Under the pieces are notes generated by a model that saw only the letters and a program-made list of their open reading frames with translations, did no database searches and was not told the origin of the DNA. From positions 1 to 50,762 of the forward strand of contig JARGGB010000015.1 of the NCBI GenBank assembly GCA_029210815.1: a stretch of DNA of 50,762 nt, read 5' to 3'. Position 1 is the first letter of the stretch; each line of letters opens with the position of its first letter. Source of the stretch: Candidatus Brevefilum sp. (GTDB lineage Bacteria > Chloroflexota > Anaerolineae > Anaerolineales > Anaerolineaceae). Of this stretch, positions 26,536-35,174 are shown one piece after another. The position numbers and the translations under genes are program-made.

Positions 26536-28773
26536 ATGGACATACCTTATATCCCCGGCAATGGTTCAATCCCGGACTTGCCACTTGGGCGGTTTTTACC
26601 GCCAATCCCCAGCGGCATGGTGAGGCAATGGTGCCTGAAATATCTCTCACCAGGAGACAGGGTGCTTGATCCCTTTGGTTTCAATCCCATGGTCCCTGTC
26701 GAAATCGCATCTGCTGGATTCCAGGTTCTGACCACCGTCAACAACCCAATCCATGCTTTTATGCTGAAAATTATTGCCAGCGCTCCCCAGGAATCGGAAT
26801 TAATCACAGCGCTGCAAGACCTGGCGGTTGCACCCAAAGGTGACGGCCGCATGGAGCCATACATTCGGAGCCTGTATCACGTAAGGTGTGCAAATTGTAA
26901 ACGCCACATTGAAGCCGATTCCTTTCTTTGGGAAAAAGGGGCTGATTATCCCTTTCAAGCGCAGGTCGAGTGCCCCTATTGTGGTGCAGCCGGCGAGCAG
27001 GAAATCACTTCTGAAGACAAGGAAATTATGGGCACCTTGCCATCCATTCAACTGCACCAGGCTCGTGCCCTTAACAGGATTGTTGGCAACGATGAAAAGC
27101 TGCGATCCCAGGTCTTGAATGCCCTTAACGCGTACCCACCTCGTCCAATCATCGTCTTGCAAACCATTATCAATAAACTCAACAGCCTGGAACAAAGCGC
27201 AAGACGCCGTGATCTGTTAATTGCGCTAATCCTGTCCGCTGCTGATTCAGGCAATACCTTATGGGCATATCCCTCGCCACGAAATCGTCCACGGCAAATA
27301 GTCGTTCCAAATGTTTACCAGGAGCGGAACCTCTGGAAGGTCCTCGAAGAGTCAATCAAGTCGTGGCAGGTCCTCTCAACCCCGATCCCACTGCAAACCT
27401 GGGGCGAATCCTATTCAGAAGACCCGGGGATTTTCTTGTTTCCCGGACGCATAAGAGAGCTGACGCCGCATCCAGATCAAGGATTCTTTTCTGCAATCTT
27501 CGCCGCTATTCCAAGACCAAACCAGGCTTTTTGGACGCTTTCAGCCTTGTGGACCGGATGGATATGGGGTCAGGAAGCAATAATACCGATCCGAAATGTT
27601 CTTTTTCGGCAGCGCTATGATTGGAACTGGCACACCAACGCACTGAAAGCTGTTTTCGATACCTTTAAGGATTTCTACCATCCCGACCTAAAACTCTACG
27701 GGCTTATCGCCGAAAATGAGCCAATGCTTTTGTTAGCTGCATTGATGGCAGCTGAGACTTCCGGGCTGACGCTGTCAGACTTCGCCCATTCTTTGGACGA
27801 TCAAATAGCGCAATGCCACTGGCATAAGAATCCAAACCCAAGCCATCATGATCTACCTGCTTCAGCAATTAAAATTTCCCACCAGTCTGTGAGAGATTAC
27901 CTGAACCAAAAGGGTGAACCCGCGAGTTATCAACAAATCCATACTTCGGCGGTCACAGGATTAGCAAATGAACACAAGCTTGCCCTGGACATTTTTCTTC
28001 AAAACCCAAATAACGCAGCCTCCGAGACTCAAAAATGGATTGAATCCCTGTTTACAGAAGGAAATCTTCTAATAAGAATTGGGGCAGAAACAGCATCAAT
28101 TGAAACCACTGATTGGTGGCTTAAAAACCCATCTGAGCAATCGACATCCTTGATTGATCGTATTGAACAAAGCCTGCTCATGCACCTTTTTGAAGTGAAA
28201 GAAACGACAGCCCAGGATCTTAAAACCTTTATTTACCAAACCTTTCCTGGGAGATATACACCACAGGACAAAGCCCTGCTCAACTGTCTTGAATCTTATG
28301 CAGAACGCGTCAATCAGCAAGATCACATCTGGCGATTGCGAGAAAACGAAAAACCGGACCTCAGAGAAGCTGAGGTGAATAAAATTCGTAAAATTTTAGT
28401 GGATATGGGTGAAAGGCTGAATTATAAAAGCCGCGGTGATAACCCAATTCTATGGTTCGACAATATTGATAGCAAGCCAGATTACAGCTTTCACGTCTTG
28501 TCAACCGCCATCGTATCAAAACATATTTGGGAAAATAATGCAAATGCCCGGACAAATTTACTGGTTATCCCGGGCAGTCGGGCAAATCTTCTCGCATTTA
28601 AAAAACAACGTGATCCAATATTAGCAAAAATACTGAATCACAGTTTTCTCACAGTAAAATTCCGTCTCATCCGTGACTTAGACGCAAACCCATTACTGAC
28701 ACGAGAATTGTTTATTGAACAAATCCAAATTGACCCTCCTGAGTACCGCGCATCACAATTAGCTTTATTTTAA
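26536..28773 (+). CDS. Methylase-like protein with Zn-ribbon, probably without methyltransferase activity
   Basis: 745 residues, not confidently assigned. The N terminus (IPSGMVRQWCLKYLSPGDRVLDPFG, then VEIASAGFQVLTTVNNPIHAF) has the shape of the AdoMet-binding motif I and following strand of DNA adenine/cytosine methylases of the COG1743 type, but the Gly-rich loop is lost. C118/C121 and C146/C149 form a zinc ribbon inserted as in that family. Where the catalytic DPPY should stand, the text is AIPRPN (about 324-329), followed by FWTLSALWTGWIWG, which resembles the post-motif IV helix. The C-terminal ~350 residues are unassigned. There is no restriction gene beside it. SD AGAAAG upstream. It lies 85 nt after the GH13 gene and converges with the PBP gene. 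Confidence 0.6.
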   Translation: MDIPYIPGNGSIPDLPLGRFLPPIPSGMVRQWCLKYLSPGDRVLDPFGFNPMVPVEIASAGFQVLTTVNNPIHAFMLKIIASAPQESELITALQDLAVAPKGDGRMEPYIRSLYHVRCANCKRHIEADSFLWEKGADYPFQAQVECPYCGAAGEQEITSEDKEIMGTLPSIQLHQARALNRIVGNDEKLRSQVLNALNAYPPRPIIVLQTIINKLNSLEQSARRRDLLIALILSAADSGNTLWAYPSPRNRPRQIVVPNVYQERNLWKVLEESIKSWQVLSTPIPLQTWGESYSEDPGIFLFPGRIRELTPHPDQGFFSAIFAAIPRPNQAFWTLSALWTGWIWGQEAIIPIRNVLFRQRYDWNWHTNALKAVFDTFKDFYHPDLKLYGLIAENEPMLLLAALMAAETSGLTLSDFAHSLDDQIAQCHWHKNPNPSHHDLPASAIKISHQSVRDYLNQKGEPASYQQIHTSAVTGLANEHKLALDIFLQNPNNAASETQKWIESLFTEGNLLIRIGAETASIETTDWWLKNPSEQSTSLIDRIEQSLLMHLFEVKETTAQDLKTFIYQTFPGRYTPQDKALLNCLESYAERVNQQDHIWRLRENEKPDLREAEVNKIRKILVDMGERLNYKSRGDNPILWFDNIDSKPDYSFHVLSTAIVSKHIWENNANARTNLLVIPGSRANLLAFKKQRDPILAKILNHSFLTVKFRLIRDLDANPLLTRELFIEQIQIDPPEYRASQLALF

Positions 28774-28779
28774 CGAGTC

Positions 28780-31700
28780 TTAGCCCCCGGTGGTGTCTGT
28801 CACCGAAGGCGTTGCAGAAGGCGATTCTGTTGGCGTGCTAGTTGGGTTCTGCGTAGATGTTGGTGCCTGTGTTGGTGCCTGTGTTGGTGCCTGTGTTGGT
28901 GTTCTCGTGGGTGTTGCAGTAGGCGTATCCATGTCAGTCGGCGTAATGGTGGGGCTTGGCGTCGGTGTTAAAGTCGGCGTGTGTGTTGGGGTTTGAGTCG
29001 GGGTCGGTGTAGGAAGTTGAATATTTAAAGTCACCAATTTTTCAGCATAGGTGTCTTCTGTGCTGTGAATATAAAACTTCAAAGTGTAAATACCTGCATC
29101 CAATTCTTCAAGATCCCATTCGTATAACGTTCCCCGATCTTCTTGCGGTGAGTGCTCTTCCTCAACAAGCGTCTTCCACGTCACCGGATCGCCACCTTTA
29201 CCATATTCGATGCGATAGTAATCAAAATTATCCGTCGCTGTGATCACACCTTTAATTTCTAAGGGGCTTGTATTGATAGTTTGCCCCTCACTGATGCTTG
29301 ACAGCTCGATGATCGGATGGGGATCATCTGCTCGACAAGCACGATCCGGCATGAAAAACAAAGGCGTCGAAAAGCCCATATCTTCTGCCCAGGCTCGTCC
29401 TTTGGGATCGTTCTTTAACCAGCGCTGTGCCCATTCATCCTCAACATTGATCGCAAATTTCTGATCGGTGAAATCACTGCAGTCGTCAGAAACGAGCAGT
29501 CCAGTCCATGTGTCAATCTCCACTTTATTCCAGAGGTCCTCCGATTTCGGCTTGGGCAGCTGGTCAGAAGCAAAAATTTCACTGCGCTGCTGTGGGCACC
29601 ATTCGGAAGGCTCCGTCCCCGAAATTGCACAAACCACACGATCGACAACGCCGGCAGGCCTGCTGAAGGGGGTCGGGTTCCCATCTTTAATTTCGCCAAT
29701 AGCGTAAGTCATAAATTCTGCCCAGATAGGTCCTGCGCCTGTCAAACCGGTGGTATTAACCATAGGTGTGTAATCTGTATTTCCAACCCAGGTACCCACG
29801 ACCAAATCGGGGGTGTACCCAACCGTCCAGTTGTCCCTAAAATCGTTGGTCGTTCCGGTTTTCACTGCAGCTTGAAAGTCCAGGTTGATGACCGGGTTGG
29901 TGCCAAACATTGGGACCCTTGCGCTCTTGTCGGAAAGAATGGAAGATATCAAGTAGGCATGTTCTGCTCTCACAACCTGGTCACCCGTGGGCGGCTCATA
30001 TTCATAAACAATATTACCGGTGTGGTCAACGATCTTTGTAATGGAAACACTGGGTATTCTGCGCCCCATGTTTGCAAAGGTTGCATAGGCACCGGTTAAT
30101 TCTTTCAAACTTATTTCACCACCGCCCAATGTCAATGCAAGCCCATAATCATTTCGAGTCAAACTGGTGACGCCCAGGCGCTGCGCAAATGATATCAAAC
30201 CGTCCTCTGCGGGTGTGTTCGGGTCGTCATACACACCCACAAATTCCAGGGTTTTTACAGCGGGAATATTATATGAATTTGCAAGTGCAGAACGCAAAGA
30301 TACCGGGCCGTGAAACTTTCCGTCGTAATTGACGGGTTCGTAAGGTGGGTTGGTATCAAAGGGATCGGTAGAAGGCGGAAATTCTGTGGGGACATCCCAA
30401 ATCAAAGTGGCTGGTGTCCACCCCTTTTCAAATGCCGCCACATATGTCAGCGGCTTAATCGCAGAGCCAGGCTGCCGGGTTTGGGACAAAGCCATGTTTA
30501 CCTGACCGTCGATCTCGTCGTCATTGAAATCAGCAGAACCCACCATTGCCAGAATCTCACCAGTTTTTGGGTCCATTGCCATCAACGCCCCGTTCGAAGC
30601 ATTATTTTCCTCAAGTTCAGCAAGCTGACTCCGCACAATGCTCTCAGCCTTGCTTTGAAGATCAGGATCCAGGGTCGTATAAACAGTAAACCCGCTTTTA
30701 TAAATGGTTTGGGAATCAAACTGCTCTTCTAACAATGATTTGACATACACAACCCAATGTGGATAACGCATGAAAAAGTTTTGTTCTGGAAACACATAAT
30801 TCGCAAGGTCAATCCCTGCCTGTGTCGCATCAGGGTAGGACACACACACGGGCGATCTGCCCATCCCCACATCAATACAGCCCCTTTCAGAACTCAACTC
30901 ATACATTAATACCAATACGGATCGCTGCCGATAGAGGGTTGCTTCTCTGTTGGTATAAATGTCATAAATTGAAGGGCTCTGCGGCAATCCTGCCAGAAAT
31001 GAAGCTTGCCATAAATTCAATTCTTCAGCAGAAGTATTGAAATATGACTCTGAAGCAGCCTGAACACCGTAAGCCATATTGCCATAAAAATTCTCATTCA
31101 GGTAAAGTTCCAAAATTTCTTCTTTTGAATACTGCCGAGTGATCTCGTATGCCAAAACGATCTCGCGGGCTTTTCGTTCGTAACTTTGTTCGTATCTTTC
31201 CACAGGGTCAAGCAGCAAGGCACGAGCTAATTGCTGCGTGATGGTCGAGGCACCAGAACGAATCTCTCCGGCGGTGTAGTTTTGAATGAGTGCCCGTGTC
31301 ATCGCGAACAAATCAAACCCGGGATTGGTGAAAAAGTCCTTATCTTCTGTGGCAATCGTGGCAGCTATCAATTCTGCTGAAATGTCTTCCAGGGGAACAT
31401 AGGTGCGCCGCCCAGCGTTGGGATCGATAATTTCGTATAATAAATGGCCATCCCGATCAAGAATCCGGGTCGTCTCAAATTGGGCAGCATTTTCCCGCAG
31501 TTCATTGACATCCGGTAAGGACGAAGATATCCGAAAATATTGGTAAATTGCGACAGAACCAATCACAAGCGCTGCCAAAACAACTAAAAAAATAAATAGC
31601 AAGAAAGCTTTGAGCAAACATCCACCAAATTTTTTCCTGGTTTTTGGCTTCTTGGGACGCTTTGGTTTTGACCCGCGTTGACTTTTTTGGGAAGTCGTTT

Positions 31701-32649
31701 TCGCGGGAGTCTTACCGGCTTCTTGCCGATCCCTGGGCGCTCGCTTTGCTGCCTGGTAAGCGGCAGGCGTGACCTGCGTCGCCTGTTTATCAATTTCACT
31801 GACCGCTTTTGGTAAGTTTGGATTTTCTGGCGTCCAACCCAAAGGGACATTGGGAGGCGGAATAGTAGGGATATCATCGCTGGCAAGCTGCGATCCCTTG
31901 ATAGGTGTCACATCTTCATCAGGCACAGCTTTGTTTATTTCGGCTTCTGTTTGCTCAGATGTTTGGGCTGGCATTACACGCGTTTCAGCGAGTGACGCAG
32001 CCTGATTGACGTCCTTATAAACATCTGGTTCCTCATCATTTTCTTTGCTAATCACCACAGGCTGCGTATCTTCGTCTTCCGTAATTGTCTCTATCGGTGT
32101 AAAGGGGACATCACCCCACCAATCCCCTGAATATTCGTCCAACTTGGGGTGTCCATCCTCAGGAAAACCATCTTCATCTGCTGCCATTAAAAACGCATCA
32201 TCCTCAAGGGCTTCGAGAGCTGCATCATCACCCTTTGGCGCTGCACTGTCAGTGATCTCAACATCCTCAAAATCAACATCGCTTGATTGTATTTGTTCGT
32301 AGGGTTGTTCATTTTCTTCGTCGGAAGAAATAATATCTTCATCCAAACTTTCTTCATCACTCTCTTCATCAGTCGTAAGATCTTCGTTCTCATCAGATTC
32401 TGCTACCCCTTTCAGGGGTTCAATTTCAATGCTTTCATCACCTGACGGGGAATCAATAGGCGCGCCATTTCCATCTACGACATCCTCCACACCTTCATCT
32501 GAATTCGTTGAGTTTTTGTCTATCGTCACTTTTATTTCTTTCGTGTCTTCTTCATTCTTAGGAAGCTCAGCATCAATGGGGGTCTCACCAACAGGTTGCT
32601 CCCCGTTCTGCAATGGCTCTTTGTTTTCAAAGTCATTATTCTCAATCAT
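28780..32649 (-). CDS. Class A penicillin-binding protein (PBP1A type) with long disordered tails
   Basis: 1289 residues against about 700-850 for usual PBP1A. Residues 1-300 are a strongly acidic, low-complexity cytoplasmic tail. Residues 300-340 are Lys/Arg-rich. A membrane anchor lies at about 343-372. The GT51 glycosyltransferase has catalytic E435 (ATEDKDFF), GASTITQQLARALL and ERKAREIVLAYEI. The transpeptidase has S729 (SxxK, PGSAIKP), SYN 792-794 and KTGT 930-933. After about residue 1130 there is a beta-rich domain, then a C-terminal Thr/Pro-rich tail with TPTQAPTQAPTQAP repeats. It polymerises and crosslinks peptidoglycan at the outer face of the membrane. The start appears leaderless (see promoter entry). 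Confidence 0.94.
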   Translation of the reverse strand: MIENNDFENKEPLQNGEQPVGETPIDAELPKNEEDTKEIKVTIDKNSTNSDEGVEDVVDGNGAPIDSPSGDESIEIEPLKGVAESDENEDLTTDEESDEESLDEDIISSDEENEQPYEQIQSSDVDFEDVEITDSAAPKGDDAALEALEDDAFLMAADEDGFPEDGHPKLDEYSGDWWGDVPFTPIETITEDEDTQPVVISKENDEEPDVYKDVNQAASLAETRVMPAQTSEQTEAEINKAVPDEDVTPIKGSQLASDDIPTIPPPNVPLGWTPENPNLPKAVSEIDKQATQVTPAAYQAAKRAPRDRQEAGKTPAKTTSQKSQRGSKPKRPKKPKTRKKFGGCLLKAFLLFIFLVVLAALVIGSVAIYQYFRISSSLPDVNELRENAAQFETTRILDRDGHLLYEIIDPNAGRRTYVPLEDISAELIAATIATEDKDFFTNPGFDLFAMTRALIQNYTAGEIRSGASTITQQLARALLLDPVERYEQSYERKAREIVLAYEITRQYSKEEILELYLNENFYGNMAYGVQAASESYFNTSAEELNLWQASFLAGLPQSPSIYDIYTNREATLYRQRSVLVLMYELSSERGCIDVGMGRSPVCVSYPDATQAGIDLANYVFPEQNFFMRYPHWVVYVKSLLEEQFDSQTIYKSGFTVYTTLDPDLQSKAESIVRSQLAELEENNASNGALMAMDPKTGEILAMVGSADFNDDEIDGQVNMALSQTRQPGSAIKPLTYVAAFEKGWTPATLIWDVPTEFPPSTDPFDTNPPYEPVNYDGKFHGPVSLRSALANSYNIPAVKTLEFVGVYDDPNTPAEDGLISFAQRLGVTSLTRNDYGLALTLGGGEISLKELTGAYATFANMGRRIPSVSITKIVDHTGNIVYEYEPPTGDQVVRAEHAYLISSILSDKSARVPMFGTNPVINLDFQAAVKTGTTNDFRDNWTVGYTPDLVVGTWVGNTDYTPMVNTTGLTGAGPIWAEFMTYAIGEIKDGNPTPFSRPAGVVDRVVCAISGTEPSEWCPQQRSEIFASDQLPKPKSEDLWNKVEIDTWTGLLVSDDCSDFTDQKFAINVEDEWAQRWLKNDPKGRAWAEDMGFSTPLFFMPDRACRADDPHPIIELSSISEGQTINTSPLEIKGVITATDNFDYYRIEYGKGGDPVTWKTLVEEEHSPQEDRGTLYEWDLEELDAGIYTLKFYIHSTEDTYAEKLVTLNIQLPTPTPTQTPTHTPTLTPTPSPTITPTDMDTPTATPTRTPTQAPTQAPTQAPTSTQNPTSTPTESPSATPSVTDTTGG
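28858..28901. repeat. 12-bp tandem repeat in the PBP tail
   Basis: TGTTGGTGCCTG repeated exactly 3.7 times. It encodes the repeated PTQA units of the PBP C-terminal tail (minus strand), so copy changes keep the frame. Confidence 0.85.
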
Positions 32650-32787
32650 GGCATAATTTTAGCATAATTCCTTTCTAATTAATAGACGCAAGCCAATACG
32701 ATAAAGTTCCCTGAAATTATCCACTTATATTGTACGCAGCCAATATGAGATTCATTTAAAAAGCTCAATTATTGGTAAAATGGGGTT
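32650..32787. promoter_or_regulatory. Divergent promoters giving probable leaderless transcripts
   Basis: Plus strand: extended -10 TGGTAAAAT (32773-32781), 6 nt, then the ATG at 32788. Minus strand: extended -10 TGCTAAAAT (32664-32656), 6 nt, then the ATG at 32649. In both cases the A of ATG is the seventh base after the -10 hexamer, which is the expected +1, and no SD lies at a useful distance. No clear -35 is seen on either side. Confidence 0.62.
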
Positions 32788-35166
32788 ATGCAGCCCCTTT
32801 CCTTGGATCGAACCAATCCAAATGCGTTCATCCTGGTTTCTGAAGGTGAATTTTCAGATTGCCTTCCGAACGCAGACCAGGTTTGGGCTCTAAATTTGGA
32901 TACAAAAGACACGCAGCTTTTTTCCTTAAGCACAACATATGGCTTAAAGGCAAAATCAATGCATGTGTTTCCGGGGTTCATTTATAAAAATCAAAATATT
33001 TCAAAACCTGATGATTTTATAAAACCGCCAAAGGTCACCTGCTATAACCCCTCGTCAGTGCAGATAGAAGCGAATTACGGCAACCACTTTGAATTAACAT
33101 TCACATGTTATTTGCCTGAGCCCGATATATTAACCGGCGGCATTCAAATCAGGAACCTCGAAGAAATACCGATAGAAATCACAGCCCAGCTGGCAGCCAA
33201 GCTGGTCCCCATGGGCAAAGGTCAACCTTTACATCCTGAAAAATCAGGCCTTAATCACTTCCTGGCAGGGAAAACCGATGCCTTAGAACCTGTATTATTT
33301 ATGACGGGAGGACCAACCGCAATCAATAATCCTTTCCCAGCCCTGACCATCCAGCTCAATATTCAATCGCATCAATCTCAAGAGGTTTCCTGGGTGCTGG
33401 TCAGCAAGGAAACAAAAACAAAGGGACTTGACAAAGCAAGGACTATGATCACAAACAGCTGGCAGGGTGGCTTTTTAGCAAATGTCAAGCGTGCAGCCCG
33501 TCAAAATATACAAATCAAAACCGGGAATCCAGATTGGGATGCGGCATTTCTACTTGCCCAGATCCATGCCAGAACCCATTTTGTTAACTGCCTTAGACCT
33601 GAAAATGCGTACCAATTTATTAAAACACGGCTGCCTGATCAATCAAATGTCAACCAGGACGAACCATCTGCAACAAACGCCCTTTCGAATCTTGAGCTTC
33701 ACCATCTCTGCCAGGTCATGATGCCTGGCAGTGTTGATTTGTTTGCCGACCTGCTGAAAAAGCTTATCATTGAACAGTCAAAAATCGAGAACTCAAATCC
33801 AGAAGAAAACATTTTCTCTGGAAGAAGAAAAACCAACGGATGTCCATTGCTGGCAACAACGGTCCTTGAAGTCTATGAGGTCACACAAAACCATGCATAT
33901 TTATCTGATCTTTTCCCCTTCCTTTCTCAATTTTTTCGTTCCTGGGTCAGTGATCAATCTTCAGGAGATGAAAATGCGCATATTGTCTGGGAGACAGCCT
34001 CGCAATTGCAAATAGACACAGGCTTGTTCACATACGACATTTGGGAATCTTTCTGTAAAGGACTGGATATTTCTAAATCTGAAAGCCCAGCCCTGTATGC
34101 CATGCTGTATAAAGAGGCGAAAGCACTTTATAAGATTTCGAAAATCCTTGGCGAACGGTCTCAAATGCGAACCTTCAGTCGTTGGCAGAAAGAACTGTTC
34201 AAGCGTTTGGAGAATTGCTGGCATGAAGAAGAAGGTGCTTACAGCCACCAGGATATTCAAACGCACCTGAGCCCCGAACGAGAATTATATTTTCCAAGTC
34301 CAATAAACAGTCACATTGAAATAAAAAAGCGCTTTACAAAACCGCAGCGCTTGCAGTGCCACATAAGCACTTCGGATGAACACACTCGTGTTTGCAATGT
34401 TAAAATCAACGGGCTTTCCATTCAGGGTGAGTCCGTAGAAGAGGTTTTTAAATCTCCAGAAATCCTTTGGGTTATGGGACGGGCGCATCTTACAACTAAT
34501 AATGTTTTTACTGAATTAACCGCCATATCTTTTGACGGCCTCAAACCTGGCGATAGTTTCATTTTGGAAACAGCAGATTTCACACAAAAGGATATCTCCT
34601 GTTTGCTGCCCCTTTGGGCAGAGGCAGGATCAGAAACACACCGCCAAACCCTGGCTTCCAGCTGGCTCGATTCCCACAAGGATGCATTTTTCCGCGGCAT
34701 CCCGGAAACATGGCCGGGCAAGGGTGGATTACCAGAGAACCTCCCCATTATGACCAATGTCTTGTGGAACACTTTAATCATTGAAGGCTTTGTAAACCAG
34801 GGGAAAAGTGATACGGCTGTTAACCTTTTTACAAACCTGATGGGCGCGATCCTTCACGGGTTGGAAAATTATCAAGGTTTCTATCCCCTTTTTGATCAAA
34901 AAAACGGACACCCTTGCGGGCAGCGCAACGCCATCACAGGTTTGGTCCCACTGCAATTGTTCTTAAAAATCGCTGGAATCAAGCTATTCTCACCGAACAA
35001 AATCGCCGTGTGGGGAAATAACCCATTTCCCTGGCCTATTGAAGTACACTGGCAAGGGCTTTCCTTTATCAAAGAGGGCGTGCATACATCCATCATTTTC
35101 CCGAATGGCACCACAGCATATCATGACTCCGGGAAACCGGTTATGATAAGTTCTGAAATGGATTAA
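32788..35166 (+). CDS. Probable six-hairpin glycosidase-like protein
   Basis: 792 residues, no signal peptide. The N-terminal ~230 residues are beta-rich. The middle has helical segments spaced as in (alpha/alpha)6 toroid enzymes (DAAFLLAQIHARTHFVNC, LYAMLYKEAKALYKISKILGE, NCWHEEEGAY, and GGLPENLPIMTNVLWNTLIIEGFVNQGKSD). The C-terminal part reads PCGQRNAITGLVPLQLFLKIAGIKLFSP followed by a beta segment with WPIEVHWQGL. This order resembles GH94/GH15/GH63-like and glycogen-debranching folds. The catalytic residues cannot be named by eye, and the substrate is unknown. It is separated by 8 nt from the WD40 lipoprotein gene and divergent from the PBP gene. Confidence 0.5.
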   Translation: MQPLSLDRTNPNAFILVSEGEFSDCLPNADQVWALNLDTKDTQLFSLSTTYGLKAKSMHVFPGFIYKNQNISKPDDFIKPPKVTCYNPSSVQIEANYGNHFELTFTCYLPEPDILTGGIQIRNLEEIPIEITAQLAAKLVPMGKGQPLHPEKSGLNHFLAGKTDALEPVLFMTGGPTAINNPFPALTIQLNIQSHQSQEVSWVLVSKETKTKGLDKARTMITNSWQGGFLANVKRAARQNIQIKTGNPDWDAAFLLAQIHARTHFVNCLRPENAYQFIKTRLPDQSNVNQDEPSATNALSNLELHHLCQVMMPGSVDLFADLLKKLIIEQSKIENSNPEENIFSGRRKTNGCPLLATTVLEVYEVTQNHAYLSDLFPFLSQFFRSWVSDQSSGDENAHIVWETASQLQIDTGLFTYDIWESFCKGLDISKSESPALYAMLYKEAKALYKISKILGERSQMRTFSRWQKELFKRLENCWHEEEGAYSHQDIQTHLSPERELYFPSPINSHIEIKKRFTKPQRLQCHISTSDEHTRVCNVKINGLSIQGESVEEVFKSPEILWVMGRAHLTTNNVFTELTAISFDGLKPGDSFILETADFTQKDISCLLPLWAEAGSETHRQTLASSWLDSHKDAFFRGIPETWPGKGGLPENLPIMTNVLWNTLIIEGFVNQGKSDTAVNLFTNLMGAILHGLENYQGFYPLFDQKNGHPCGQRNAITGLVPLQLFLKIAGIKLFSPNKIAVWGNNPFPWPIEVHWQGLSFIKEGVHTSIIFPNGTTAYHDSGKPVMISSEMD

Positions 35167-35174
35167 AACCAATC

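Noticed and set aside
26536-28773. Active restriction-modification methylase
   Set aside because: The DPPY motif and Gly-rich AdoMet loop are not present, and no restriction gene is adjacent.
28858-28901. CRISPR-like short repeats
   Set aside because: The 12-bp units have no spacers and encode a protein tail repeat in frame.
32045-32656. Plus-strand Ser-rich open frames opposite the PBP acidic tail
   Set aside because: They are complements of the Glu/Asp-rich coding region and have no independent signals.
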